DNA from: Trichostrongylus colubriformis
Taxonomy: Eukaryota; Nematoda; Chromadorea; Rhabditida; Trichostrongylidae
NCBI GenBank assembly: GCA_963978905.1
Contig: OZ022261.1
Location: 19,961,686 to 20,025,685 of the forward strand
DNA length: 64,000 bases
Reading direction: 5' to 3'
In this document: one piece after another, positions 33,801-45,148 of the stretch
How the letters are laid out: the number at the start of each line of letters is the position of its first letter
How positions within the stretch are numbered: position 1 is the first letter of the stretch
Program-made: the position numbers and the translations under genes
The notes under the pieces: generated by a model
The model's database searches: none
Told to the model about the DNA's origin: nothing
What the model saw: the letters and a program-made list of their open reading frames with translations, nothing else

Positions 33801-34052
33801 ATGACTCGGAGCTGCTGTGATGGTGATAGGGTGGAGCATGTGGGAGTTCTGAAAGCTCACATAAAAAAGCGTAACAGTGTTAAACTGGTTACCACTGATC
33901 GCAGTCGTTGTGCTCACATCGCCCGAGAATGTTCCTTCTGGCGGGCGCTTCAGAATCATGCGATATTTCATCCACTTCATCGCAACTGTCTGTCTGCGAC
34001 ATCCAACAGCATCAACATGTTTATTCAGTCCCGGACGTCAACTCTTCGATGA
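33801..34052 (+). CDS. Hypothetical small ORF, 83 residues
   Basis: An ATG two bases after a TTGTTCAG acceptor-like site opens an 83-codon frame ending TGA. The peptide is basic and Cys/His-containing (MTRSCCDGDRVEHVGVLKAH, then IARECSFWRALQNHAIFHPL). It lacks a signal peptide and membrane segment, and I do not recognise it. It lies between the candidate gene ending near 33546 and the MARVEL gene, in the same orientation. A frame this long can arise by chance here. Confidence 0.2.
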   Translation: MTRSCCDGDRVEHVGVLKAHIKKRNSVKLVTTDRSRCAHIARECSFWRALQNHAIFHPLHRNCLSATSNSINMFIQSRTSTLR

Positions 34053-34365
34053 CTAATCCCTTTTAGTGACCGGAAAACACTTTTTAAACCTTTGTGGCAA
34101 AATTAAAAATATAGTGAAAGGAATGGAAATGTATTCCTGTAGGGACTGACTCTGTTACAATAATGAAGGTTTGTCGCGAAAATGAGCCCAAACAACTTGC
34201 CTTTTTTCTACCCCATCCTGTCGCTGTTTTTCGCCGATTTAGTTCCCTATTGCCTCACTATGCTCAAGCATTCCTTTTTCATTCAATCGCTTTCATTAAT
34301 GATCGCGGATATTTTTGACGCATGTCTTCCCCTGAATTCACTACTCGCCCATTTTAACTCGACAC

Positions 34366-34377
34366 ATCTCATTTCAG
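34366..34377 (+). promoter_or_regulatory. Putative trans-splice / first acceptor site of the MARVEL gene
   Basis: ACATCTCATTTCAG is a consensus nematode 3' splice site 39 bases upstream of the proposed ATG (34417). No upstream donor is evident, so a spliced leader is the likely partner. An alternative AG lies at 34400-34401 (TTCCCCAG). Confidence 0.45.
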
Positions 34378-34416
34378 TGTGTGTGTTGGCGTGTTCCCCA
34401 GCTCGTCTCACCGATT

Positions 34417-34481
34417 ATGCCTACATACACGACGACCACTACGAGAGTCACGCGAACCACCACTGGAAATTATTACGGAGG
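34417..34481 (+). CDS. Proposed first coding exon of the MARVEL-domain gene
   Basis: The exon reads ATG, then PTYTTTTTRVTRTTTGNYYG, and ends in phase 2 at GG|GTTTGT. The core gene's next exon begins after a TTTGTAG at 37906 with one base completing a Gly codon, then AGA ATG GGA. The reading frame is preserved exactly through a 3425-base intron. A flexible, Thr/Arg-rich cytoplasmic tail before the first helix is plausible for a four-helix MARVEL protein. With this exon the protein is 162 residues; starting at the internal Met (37911) it is 139. The donor (GTTTGT) is weaker than the other donors in this gene, so an alternative promoter giving the short form is possible. Confidence 0.55.
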
Positions 34482-37400
34482 GTTTGTCACGTCACCACAT
34501 TCCAATACTTTCGCCTTTTTCAACTATTGATAGTCAATAGTTGTTTTTCTAATTGCACAGAACAGAAAATGGGCAAAGGTTCCCTCAATGAAGTAAAGGC
34601 AATGTGAAGCATAGCTGCTGCCTGGAGGTTCGAATTTACCAAGGCCAAGCGCTTCAACTACGTGATCGGCGCTTGGACCGCTGTATCATCTAGGTTGTAA
34701 AAGTGGGCTTCATCGGGTGGCCCCTAGCAGGCATTGTGAGGCCCAATGAAATGGTCCGCATGTTAGCAGAATAGTGCTCATGTAATGGCAATGATCCCAG
34801 GTTTAGTGGATTACCAAAGGTGTACAGGCACGTGTAGTATATGTTTATTACGACGTACCTTTTGTACTATAAACGACCATAATACATCGAATAGGGGTTT
34901 ATATACAGACAAATGTGAGCGGTGTACAGATATGGGCTCAATCCTGGACCGAAAAGGTCCAGTGGAGACACTCCTGTCAGGGGATGAAAGAGTGCACCGC
35001 GCCAGGGGCTAATACCTAGGATACATTGCACACTTTTGATACCGCGAGGTCATGCCTGCGGTATCTTTTCAGTAGGTACTTATCTAAGTTATGTCCTCGG
35101 GTAAACAACTTGAACTAACATGTTACTCATTTCTAGATCTTAGTTGATAATAGTTAAACATTATGGTTGTGTATACACAGAATACACAACACCAGGGTTC
35201 TATCGAACAACATTTTCTTCTACACACGAACTGAAGAACTTTTCATCCAGTGACCAATAGCAACAGCTTATTCCTTGTTCAATGATGACAAATACAGAAC
35301 TAGCGGAGGTACCATCTGGCGGCAAAAGTGCCACATGTGCATCCGTCCTTCGTCCTTCGAAAAGGATGGGAATAGATCGAACACACTGCAGCGTGGACCC
35401 ATCGCTTTGTGACCGGCTTGGCTCAGGATAAACGGTGAGAACTAGTTCGACGGATGTAAGGTGTCCAACCCCAATCATTGGTTAACGTTGTTAATCCGAA
35501 GAAAATAATTGGGTGTCACTTTCAAACTGCATAGAAGTGTATCCCTGGAATACCTGCAGTAGTGGCATTTACTTCGAAGGAATAGACCTGCAAGTTCAAC
35601 TTCCTGAATGTTCGTTGAAGCGGAAAATCGTTGGGTTGGTGAACGTATCATGTGGACAGAGTAGTTACTTGTTTACGTAGACGCGTCGTGTTTTTCTTGT
35701 TTATTTTGTTTTCGTTATTTCGTTATTTCATTGTGCGGCGTCCACAAACAATCACCACCCCGTCTCACTTCAGCGTCAGTTCGTTGCGGTCAAACTGATC
35801 AAACACCATGGTATTCTGCAGTGGAGTAAAGCAAAACGATTATCTCGTAGCTGAAAAGGCGCTAATCACCGTGTCACTTTGGAACGCCTCAGTGACCAGC
35901 ATATATCACGAAAAAACTGATCTGAATTGTCACGCAACCGCTTGACCTAGAAGTTTTGAATGGGAGTCAGACGGGTGTTGTATCCTTCATCCACCATTCA
36001 CTTACTTTTGTGGTTCCTCTTTGGAACCATTTCAGCTTTCATCGAAAGTACTCCATGTGTTTATTCATCCATTATCGTGTCGCTGAAATTGTCACAGAAG
36101 TCGTCTCGAAATCGCAAGTCTATGGCATATTTATGAACTAAACCAGTGCTCTCAGCATCATTCCAGCAGGAGCTTCCGTGCCACTAACGGTAGCGTACCA
36201 CGAATCCAGTGTTCCCTGTCATATGCCCGTAAGGTCTGATAGAGCACATTGTATGGGCTTCTGTCTTCCCACGTCCAAAATGTTCACGGATCCATGATTC
36301 AGTGCTTGTCCTGGTACCGTTATGATTCATCGTCCGGAAGAAGTTTTCATTGTGGTGTCACAGTTTTCTGTGGTCGACAGCAAGACATCGATGCAATTGT
36401 TGTTGTGATTCACAGCGGATACTTGTTTAGGTGAGAGTACATAGGAGGCGGTGCCAGCCACTTCACCGTGACTCCGCCACAGCCTCAACACACCTCACAC
36501 CTCTCGACGCGTTCGTCTGAGCTCCTTTCCTCACTTTATTCAAGAACACAACAATCATGTACACTTGATTCAGTGGTCTGACTCAGTTGATGTTGTGGTC
36601 GCCAGTTTGTTCAGTCTGCCTGCTGCCACCATCACCTCGTTGTGGCCCAAACCTTTCATTTTCGATTACGACGCCATAAACATAAGTTATCGAAAAGGTT
36701 TTCACTTCGCTGGTCTCACTGGGGCATTCAACTATATTGGAAAGACTAAATTTGCTGTCATAGTGGAGTTACGACGTACGTTTGACGTCTCGATTCGGGG
36801 CCTTGATGGCGCTGTTTTCGCCTGGGTGCGCATGCTGCCTGTTGTTATTTCGCTATGGGGTGGGATGCATCTGATAGCTGCCGTAACGATAAGGGCAGAT
36901 AGAAAGCGAAAGAGACCGAAACTCGTTTCAGAAACTTCGCCAATTCTTTTCTCCTTCTGCCCTCACGACTATAAGAGGGCGTCGAATGGCATGCGGAGAC
37001 CATTGGGGCCACTCTCGCAGTGTCGCCGCGGGTGCCGCTGACTCCAGTCGACTTATCCCCGGGGTATTCCGCTCCTGCACCGAATGCGGATTCTCAAAGA
37101 TCTGCTTACGCTGGCTGGCCATAGATCTTTGGTCACTAGCCGGAGCGCATTCTCTCTCGCAAAGACTAAGGCACATTGGATTGGTCCCACCCCATAGACC
37201 CCAGCAGCTGCGCAGCATAAATTGCTAGCGAGGAGGCGGTCGGCTTTCGCTTGCGTCTTGGCATCTGTTTCCACCACCACCACTGGTCGTTCTCTCTCGC
37301 TCATCCCAGATAAACGACAGAATGACCTTCCGAAAACACGTAAATACCTCTACAAAAAGCACCTGTATCAACCAGTTTGCTGGGGCACGAGCCAGTTTGC

Positions 37401-37906
37401 CAATCGTGGGCCCTCGTCGTCCGTCTGTTTAATGTTTTGGCAGTTAGAAAGGAGGCGGGAAGGGGGGGGGGGGGGGGAGTGCGGGTGGTGATGGGGGTAG
37501 GTGTATTGCTATGTTTTCATTCCCCGTGGACAGGTCTGCTGGTCTGTCAAGGAATAGCTTTGCTGACTGCGCCTTTTGCATCGTCTTCTCTCTCCATCTG
37601 TAGTTTCAGAGGTGGTCGTTGATGGCTACGATGTTAATGTTTACTAGGGAATAGCAACCTTGAAAATGCCGTGACAGCTTAGCGCTCGGGGATGCACATG
37701 ACCGGTTTGTTTTTAGTGCCTCTTTTGGCTACCACCTCCCCTCCCACTTTCATTGCCCGTGCATGATCATTCAAAATAGGTACTCGCATCGGCTCTCCAT
37801 GTATTACCTTCGCTAAGTTTCACTGACCATACCATCTCATCATTTCATTCGTTCTTATGTAATGCAATGTCGTGACACTTTGATGTATATAATGAGCTGT
37901 TTGTAG
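34482..37906 (+). other. Long first intron of the MARVEL gene (proposed)
   Basis: About 3.4 kb without a supported same-strand exon. The 158-codon frame at 36565-37041 has no domain. Positions 36900-37340 are comparatively GC-rich, with repeated TTCTCTCTCGC motifs (near 37149 and 37291), and a run of 16 G lies at 37462-37477. These are the kinds of sequence found near nematode promoters, so an internal promoter for a short isoform starting at Met 37911 is possible. That is an inference. Confidence 0.4.
35200..35478 (-). CDS. Hypothetical ORF within the MARVEL intron, 92 residues
   Basis: This complete minus-strand frame (ATG at 35478, TAG at 35200) has a reasonable codon mix. Peptide segments include MIGVGHLTSVELVLTVYPEP, RTDAHVALLPPDGTSASSVF and ISCCYWSLDEKFFSSCVEEN. 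There is no signal peptide or known motif. It would be nested, antisense, in the long first intron of the MARVEL gene. It may be a single-exon gene, one exon of a larger one, or chance. Confidence 0.25.
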   Translation of the reverse strand: MIGVGHLTSVELVLTVYPEPSRSQSDGSTLQCVRSIPILFEGRRTDAHVALLPPDGTSASSVFVIIEQGISCCYWSLDEKFFSSCVEENVVR

Positions 37907-39654
37907 AAGAATGGGAGAAATTTCGCTGAACACTCGCTACCTGAGCACCAACCGTGGAATCATCAAGATTCTCCAAATCGTATGCGGTTTCATCATCTGC
38001 TCTTTACTATGTGCCCAATGGTGAGTACCTGTGCATTCAACTATTTAAAGAATGATTTTGCTCTCATGTACGCTGGATCGGTATAGTGTAGGAACACCCT
38101 CCGAAACAACGCTGATGCCCACTTCATATTTAATTGCATTTGCTACTCAATTGAACCCTGCGGACTGCAGTTGTAGGTCAAAGTATACTCAGTGTGCCAC
38201 AATTTTCAGTAGTACCCTGTTCGCTTGTCTACATTCCCAGCCTAGCCACAGATCCATCATTTCATCCGATCATTCCACGTTATTTTTGCAGCAACCAATT
38301 TTCTGGCCACACGTGATGTTTTTCAAGCGATTTACGATTGTTTACTATAGTGCCCTCTTTCACTCCCTTTGTTACACTGGCAATCGATCTCAACTGAAGC
38401 AACCCATCAACCACTACTCGCCCTCGATTCAAATCGACACCCACGGAGTGTATCGAACAGGATGCGTTGACCCATACAGATGGCGTCATGAGGGCAAATA
38501 GTGGTTTATTGCTGTGGGTCAAGTGAGATAACGTTGCGTCATCCCGTGGACAAAACGGCGAAAATCGCAAGGAGCGTTCGGTGGTGCTCAACAGAAGTAT
38601 TACCGAGTATCACACGATATCGAAATTTATCACAGAGTATCCTTTCAATGGTTGACAGGTTTTTTGGAACACTGTTTAAGTAGATAGTGGTCCTGTGAAG
38701 CGTCACCCATTTAACTGTACCTTAGGCTCTAAAGCTGATGACGAAAAGTGTGGTCAGCGAACGAAGCTGTCCAACGATTAATTTTGGTTAAAATCGATCA
38801 TATAAATCTTTATTGGGACATAAATTTTGATCGGGAGTGATTTCGGCTACATTTTTAAGCCCTCCTTTCGATATCCAGTTCCTTCGGGTATTCCGTACAA
38901 CAGTTAGCTACTTCCCTCTAAAAATTTTCGAAAAGAAATAAGCGTAAGCGACTTTGTTTTCAGGTATGGCGGTAAGTCGTGTTTTGGTGAGGGTCGCCTT
39001 GGCTTCTGCTCTGGTCTCAATTTCATTGTTGTCGTGATCAACATCGTTCTGCTCGTTCTCAATTTCCTCAACATCGGAGCATGGGGACTAGTACGTGGCC
39101 TTTAAAAGATCTCGCATCAATAACTGCTTACGATGTTCGTTTCAGGAACGAATCTACTCGGTCATCTGCTCGATCCTGTTCTTGATCGCTGCAGCTCTTA
39201 TTATCTGGTTCATAATTGAATACAACACTTCTCGTTCGACTCTCATCGCAAGTGCGGTGCGTATCATTCAGTTTTAAAATGAAGGACACATCTTTGACGT
39301 CAGCTGATCCCTCTCTGGGTTGCGCCGCGCATTCTAGCTCCATTCAGAATGGTGATGGTGGCAGGTGAATGCGACTTGTCCCATTCAATGACTTGTGCGG
39401 ATCAGCCCATGTACAAATTAGTGCTTTTATGCTACCAGACGCGCACGGAATTCTCTAATCCGTGGATTTCATCCCTGCGCCCTGAGAGTGGTGTGCGCGT
39501 CACCTGTCACTACACCACCTCCGTCCATCATTCAATAATATAACCCTCATGTTTTAGATCCTTTGCAGTACTATCATTTCAGGCGCTGATTGTCTGCGAA
39601 TTCTTCTTGTTCCTCTGGGACGTGAAGATCCTTCAGGGAGAAGCATCGAACTAA
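37907..39654 (+). CDS. MARVEL-domain tetraspan membrane protein (core exons)
   Basis: Four exons, 37907-38020, 38964-39090, 39146-39256 and 39583-39654, join in frame through GTGAGT/TTTTCAG, GTACGT/TTTCAG and GTGCGT/TTTCAG junctions and end in TAA. The product has four hydrophobic helices: (1) IIKILQIVCGFIICSLLCAQ, (2) GLNFIVVVINIVLLVLNFLN, (3) RIYSVICSILFLIAAALIIW, (4) LIVCEFFLFLWDVKIL. Both ends are short and predicted cytoplasmic. The spacing, the W-Y-G-G-x-x-C-F turn after helix 1 and the two loop cysteines are typical of MARVEL/CMTM-type proteins. In animals these act in vesicle trafficking and in organising specialised or junctional membrane. The exact role and substrate cannot be read from sequence. 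The start is either Met 37911 or the 5' exon at 34417. The ORFs in the 38.0-38.96 kb intron are not exons. Confidence 0.93.
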
Positions 39655-40739
39655 ACATCACGCTGGAAGCATTTCATCGTTTCTAATATTATCATCTCCT
39701 TTAGCATAAGAATGTGTGTGTTTCTGTAATTTGTGCGTGTGTGTTCCTTTCATTTATCAGTCAAAAAGTGACGCAAAGGGGAATCTGTTTTCCGTGGTAA
39801 AATCTGCTTCGAATCCACCAGCACACTGTATATTGCATTATTCTTCTTGACATTGTGCATAGTTTCTTTGTAATGAAACTCTATTCAATTTGTCGATTGT
39901 TGCACATAAGGACAACATTAAGGCGGTGATTTTTGTAGCCACTCAAGCGTCGTATAGACGGGAGTCTGACCGTTAATTTCAGTTGCAGATTTATTTGCTC
40001 TCACTGGTTAACGATGCCTATCAGTACCCGTGGAGTTGATTAGATTACATAACAGACCACAATAGTATTGGTGGAATGCTATAGAACTGAACATATTAGA
40101 AACGGTTCTTGAAGATTTCTGTGAAACTTCTACTGATGCTGCTTTGTTGACCAGAGGTACTAAGCAAATTATGGAAAAACCCCTTGGCGGTGAAGTAATT
40201 TCCGCGAAGCTTCGTGGTTTGTGGGTGGTGTAGAACATGGAATTCATGTGATATCACTGAAAAACAGGCAAAGAAGATTCGGTGATTTCCTTTGGAAAAA
40301 CTGTCTAACTGCGACATAACCTGTGACCACTGCCGCGAAGCGGAAATTCGACCTCGTGACCCCCACCCCGCTCATATCTGGTCTTTCATAGGAACGAGGA
40401 CCACATTCCCTTTTTCGATGTCAATCTACGCTAATCATCGATCATTTCCTCAAAAGTCAGGACGCCGTTAAAGCAATGCTGCCGCCTCGCACCGTTCACA
40501 CTCCGAACGGTTATCGTCTATCCATGCATCATATCGCAGCACATTGTGCCCGCCCCGTTAGCTTTGTTTAACAACAATAAGAGTCTCCTGGTAATCTTGT
40601 GACAATGCACTGATTGATGATCTCATGCCATTCACCCAGTCGTGAAATTAATCTATCAGGTTTGATTAACTCTAAACCAGGGTAAAGCATTGTCGGGTCA
40701 ATCCAAGAGGCTGTATTTCGATTTAGTAAGGAAGAAGGA
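39655..40739. other. 3' region of the MARVEL gene and intergenic DNA
   Basis: No canonical AATAAA closely follows the stop. AATGAA near 39872 is the nearest variant and is only a guess. Around 40333-40372, GCGGAAATTCGACC...GACCCCCACCCC looks like a lone right end of MITE family C. Nothing else is supported. Confidence 0.4.
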
Positions 40740-41271
40740 GTGGGGTCGATTGGTCGAATTATCGCTTCGCAGCGTCGCACTCGTGGCGCCGTCAGTACGA
40801 GTCGTTTGGAATTCCGCTCAAGACGCAATGGGTTGATAATGGACTTTTGAAGATTGCACCTATTTTCAAGAACATGTTGTGAATTAGAATTCCCTAAGAT
40901 TGCAATATGAGGTCTCCATCGTCCTACAAAGCTAATAAAGGATAGCTATCTCTGCTTCTATTGTACTCGAGGTTGCTGTTGATTGTTGTGCTATCTTGAC
41001 AGGTTTCGTCAGCTCTTAATGCTCCTGAAGAAACTTCTATGGATCACTGCAGAATGAGAGAGAAGTTAAATTACCTTCAATATTTCAGTTCTCACAGAAA
41101 GCATGAGAACAAAAGCACATAGCCGCCCGCGCTGAAAATATGTAGGTACAATCTTCGAAGGACCCTCACGTTACCAGCCCATTGCACCTTGAGTGGAATT
41201 CCAAACGACTCGCACTCGCCGCGCCGTTCGCCGTGGGCGATCGCGCGAAAATTCGACCAATTGACCCCCAC
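40740..41271. mobile_element. MITE family C, foldback copy
   Basis: The ends are GTGGGGTCGATTGGTCGAAT and the complement-like AATTCGACCAATTGACCCCCAC. Here each arm is about 110 bases and includes GAGTCGTTTGGAATTCC paired with GGAATTCCAAACGACTC. The ~320-base centre (including AGGTTGCTGTTGATTGTTG) is not shared with 2397-2655. It is non-coding. Confidence 0.82.
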
Positions 41272-43542
41272 CCAGGAGGAATGAGTAGTATCTGGTGAGC
41301 ACCGGTCGAGGAACCCTCTGCAGGTTAATGTTTTTTGGATTCACGGGAGGTCACATTGCAATGTATTGGGTGAGTGCCATTGGTACAAGTAACATTTTCG
41401 GAGACGAAAACCAAAATAAAGCGTAGGACACGGTAATGGCTTTAGAATTCAACTAAGTATGCTACCACTCAAATAAGGGTAGCCTTGCTGGCACTATTCA
41501 CTTTGAAGGCAAACAGATCATGCTTTGGCGCTTTGTCATATGGAAGCTGCGAAATCTAGTCTTTTTGGTGTGAACTGTCTAGCCGTCTGGATTCGCCAAA
41601 CCCGAAAATGTGAGAGGTAGAGGAGCGTTTGTGTTCATCCGTTTAGTACAAAACAGCGAAGACACACACAGTGGTTAAGATCAGCCACCTTGAGACTTGA
41701 GTAAAATGACAGCAAAATTTGTAATGTGCGGTGAATGATGAAAGAGCAGGCCATCCTGAACGTCGCTCTGCTCGGTGACTGTGTCTTCTCGTGGCACGAG
41801 CCCATGTGCGTAACGATGAGTTTTCCTCTCTCTCACCCGATATAGCCACATGAATGGCGATCCCTTTTTTATTTTGGAAAATGGGGTAGTAGTCCTCAAG
41901 AATCTTCCTCAACTCGTTGTACGAAGGAACCGAGAGTTGTCGGTAGAAAGAGGAAGATGGGAAGAAATGATCATTTTGAAACGCGTTCAAGGGTGAAAGC
42001 GATAATCGCTAGAGAAATGGATTCAAAAGCGCGACGTTGTGGTCTGTATTCGCATTTCCCACTCACATCTTCGAACTGCAACATCACCTTTCCTAGTTGA
42101 TTGCTGACGGAGATGTCACTTGTTGTCTCGTAGGGTGTATTTCATTCATTTATGATGATGTGGAATACGTGAATCAACAAAAGCAGCACTCAATGGAAAC
42201 AGCAGTTGGAGAATAAGCCAGAGGGTAAGAAAAAGCTGTTCGTGGTAAAAAAAACCAGTGAATTCATACTAGACGTCTTCGCAACGTGTCGTGTGTGCAA
42301 TGTCTGCAACCTAACAAACTGGAAGCGTTACTGTATGTCTAACCGTTAACCAAAACTGCGACCTCCCGGTGTCTTTGAAGGCACTTCAGGATTATTGAGG
42401 AATGCAGCTCCCTTTGTGTAGTTCGACCCACAGCCACATAGGTGGCACCTTTACTGAGACGTGAGTGGGATTTTCCGCAGCATGCAGAGCCCAGCGTGAC
42501 TTCACCATGCAGCCCAGGCCAGCCACTCCAGACGTGATCCCTGGCAAAAGTGACAACAGCCTGGCAAAGAGAGCTGTGATTTATGAAATAAGATATAAAA
42601 AGGACGAGTACAGTGGTTAAGGAAACGCTGACATGGAAAAACCAGTCATATCACAGACCTCTGAATGACGGGAACAGACTCAAAGGCTCATCATACACGC
42701 GTAATCTCAGACAAGGCCAGATGCTAGGAAGCCTCACTTTTGCCAATTTTGAGAGCATTTTTCTTTTTTTATTGTTGGCTTATCCCTTGGCCCCTTGAGC
42801 GTTTTACCCCACTCAAGGTGATCCTGGAATTTGCCTTTAACCCTCCCATAGAGACTTTATACTCTTTCCTTATTAGCAACGACTGAGATTTATGGACCAT
42901 TATTCTTCCACATATCGATATGTGTATGACCACTTAACTACAGCGCACTATAGCCACATACCTAACAACGATGTTGTCTCAGCTATTTCAGTTACAGCTG
43001 CTAGCCATCAACAATTGCCACAATGAGTGTTACCAGGTGAAATTAGCGTGTTTTTTCACTATATACTGGCTGCTTACGTCTGCGTTCATGTCCGTTAAAT
43101 TGTCCACCAATGCACCGAGAAGCAACTAAATATAGATGCACATAAAAGTACTATACTTGGACGAAATGAGACCATGATCCAACTACTAGCATGTGCCGCT
43201 TGATGGCGCGCGCACCAACATATGAAAAATAATTAATTATGTTTTTCAGGTTCCAAAACTGTCAACGCAAATTTTGTGGACCGTGGAACGAAAGTATAAC
43301 AATATTTTTCAAAGTGCATGGAATTGAGTGAATATCAGTGTAAAGTAATTAGAAATGAGCTCATTGTAAAAAAACACTAAATCAGTGTGAAAAGTACGTA
43401 GGAATGAAGATTTGCGCTGAGCGCCGTCTCCAATGAATTCAATAAACAGAACTCCACCTAAATTCCTTCCATTACCTGGTCATGCGCTTCCATATCTGGG
43501 CTGTCAGCTGTCAAGATCATGTATCCTGAAGTATGTATTATA
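41272..43542. other. No supported gene over 2.3 kb
   Basis: The minus-strand frame at 41643-41990 looks protein-like (SVPSYNELRKILEDYYPIFQ) and has a good donor-like GTGAGAG. However, all three minus frames are open there, so I cannot choose one. At 42377-42395, GGTGTCTTTGAAGGCAC looks like a right and a left end of MITE family B meeting at TTGA. Confidence 0.35.
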
Positions 43543-44278
43543 CAGGGGGTGCCAAAAAAAAGTAATTTTGCCCACGGCTCACATCTCCCAATTATACAAA
43601 ACATAGGGAAACGAAAGAAATGAAAGTATTGGGGCAAAATATTCCCGAAATGTTCCTCTAAAAGCAGGAACAAGCTGAGACTCACTACTTTCATTTTCAT
43701 AAAAATATAGAACCTTTAAGCGGCGCAGGCGGGCTTCGGAGCACCCACGGTATCAAGGTCCCCTTAAAACAGTGGAGCCGGGTTCCATGGTAGGTCTTTT
43801 GTGGGAAGCTTCCTAAGGATTGGCCCTTCGGTTCATGGAAGTCACAGAGCCCAGCTGCTTGGGCAAGGCTGCTATGATCCGAAGTATCATTTTCATGCCC
43901 AAATCCGCCTCCGGAGGGGTTTCAGTGGTAAGTGCACGTTTTGGCTCTTGGAAACGAAGGGCGCTGGGAACCCGGAAAAAACGGGATCCTAAAGAACACC
44001 ACCCAGTATGAATCCCCTTAGGTACCCAGAGTGAACGGACCTCAGCAAGGTTGTGAACGAGGGCGACGAAATTTCGGATTTTGCCCAGTTGAGGTGACAC
44101 ATCTTGTTCACTATTTCCTCGCTCCCGTTCCTGCTCGTGCAGAAGAATGCCACGGAGTATAGTGATAGAGTGAGGTCTGCTCTTGAATCTGGGGATGTGA
44201 ATACCTCAATAGAATTTGCTGTAGTTCAAGGGTGAAAGTGGACGTGACAAAATTACTTTTTTTTTTTGGCACCCCCTG
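43543..44278. mobile_element. Non-autonomous Tc1/mariner element, family E copy 2
   Basis: CAGGGGGTGCCAAAAAAAAG at the left and CTTTTTTTTTTGGCACCCCCTG at the right are exact inverted termini, flanked by TA (43541-43542 and 44279-44280). The 736-base body is collinear with 30732-31470. The interior is not a recognisable transposase. It directly abuts the next element. Confidence 0.92.
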
Positions 44279-44282
44279 TATA

Positions 44283-45146
44283 CTAAGGTTGAGGAATGAG
44301 TGCCGTTTTTTCTTCTCTTTTTTCACAATGTTCCCTTCATCTTTCAACGGAGCTTGAATATGTTTTCGATAGAACTTTTTCTGCTCCACACAGCTCTGCT
44401 CTTTGTTTTTCGATTCTCGATCGCCTAATATTTATGAGGTTTGAAAATGAAGTAAGCTGAACGCAAAAATTGGTATTTTTGACACCTCATCTTCCTCGTC
44501 TGCCCTTCCGTCGTGATCAAAAAATTTATGCACGTAAGTGTCCGATAGAACTTTTCCAGCTCTACAAAATGGTACTGCCTTTTATCCAGATCGCTGTGCT
44601 CTACACGACAATGCCACTAGTCTTTTGAATGCTTTCGCTTACCAAACACTTTTACCGTACAGGAATCCCTCAGTTATAACAGTAGATGGCTCAGGGATGT
44701 CTTTTTCTCTCAGTTGACTTCATCTGACATGGAAAAGGTCAGCTTCGTTGGGACTCGATGCGCTAAAAGTCCAGATTCTCCCTACATTACTGCATTTCTA
44801 ACTCTTAAAAATAACAAACAATCGATCGATCAAGAACGAATAAAACCGATTCGTAGAGCTGAAAAAGCTCTATCGAAAATACATGTGCCCATATTTTTTG
44901 ACCTCGATGGCAGGCGACTCGATAGCAAGTAAAGAAGAGGAAATGTCAGAAGGCGAATTTTCGCCTTAGATTACTTCATTCCTAAACCTCATTAATATTT
45001 TACAATAAAAGAAATCAAGAAATCAATAGCACCATCTTGTAGAGCATAAAAAGCTCTATCAGATGCATATATGAACTCCGTCGAAAGGTGAAGAACCTCG
45101 CGAATCTCAGAGAATAAAAACGACGGGAATTTATTCACCTACCTAA
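44283..45146. mobile_element. Foldback mariner-type element related to 19364-20746
   Basis: The termini CTAAGGTTGAGGAATGAGTG and AATTTATTCACCTACCTAAT are diverged versions of the 19.4 kb element's ends. TA flanks both sides. The arms hold two hairpin modules each: near 44359 and 44540 on the left, 44851 and 45036 on the right (for example GTAGAGCTGAAAAAGCTCTATCGAAAA). It also shares TAATATTTATGAGGTTTG. It is a smaller, older copy (864 bases against 1383), with two modules per arm instead of four. It is non-coding. Confidence 0.85.
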
Positions 45147-45148
45147 TA

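Noticed and set aside
36565..37041. 158-codon plus-strand ORF
   Set aside because: It lies in the proposed first intron of the MARVEL gene. I see no domain, acceptor or conserved pattern, and the codon mix is not distinctive.
38052..38501. 149-codon plus-strand ORF
   Set aside because: It lies wholly within the intron between the first two core MARVEL exons (38021-38963), whose donor and acceptor are clear. It has an opposing ORF and no domain.
41643..41990. Protein-like 115-codon minus ORF with a GTGAGAG donor
   Set aside because: All three minus-strand frames are open and equally protein-like here, so chance is the simpler explanation without transcript data.
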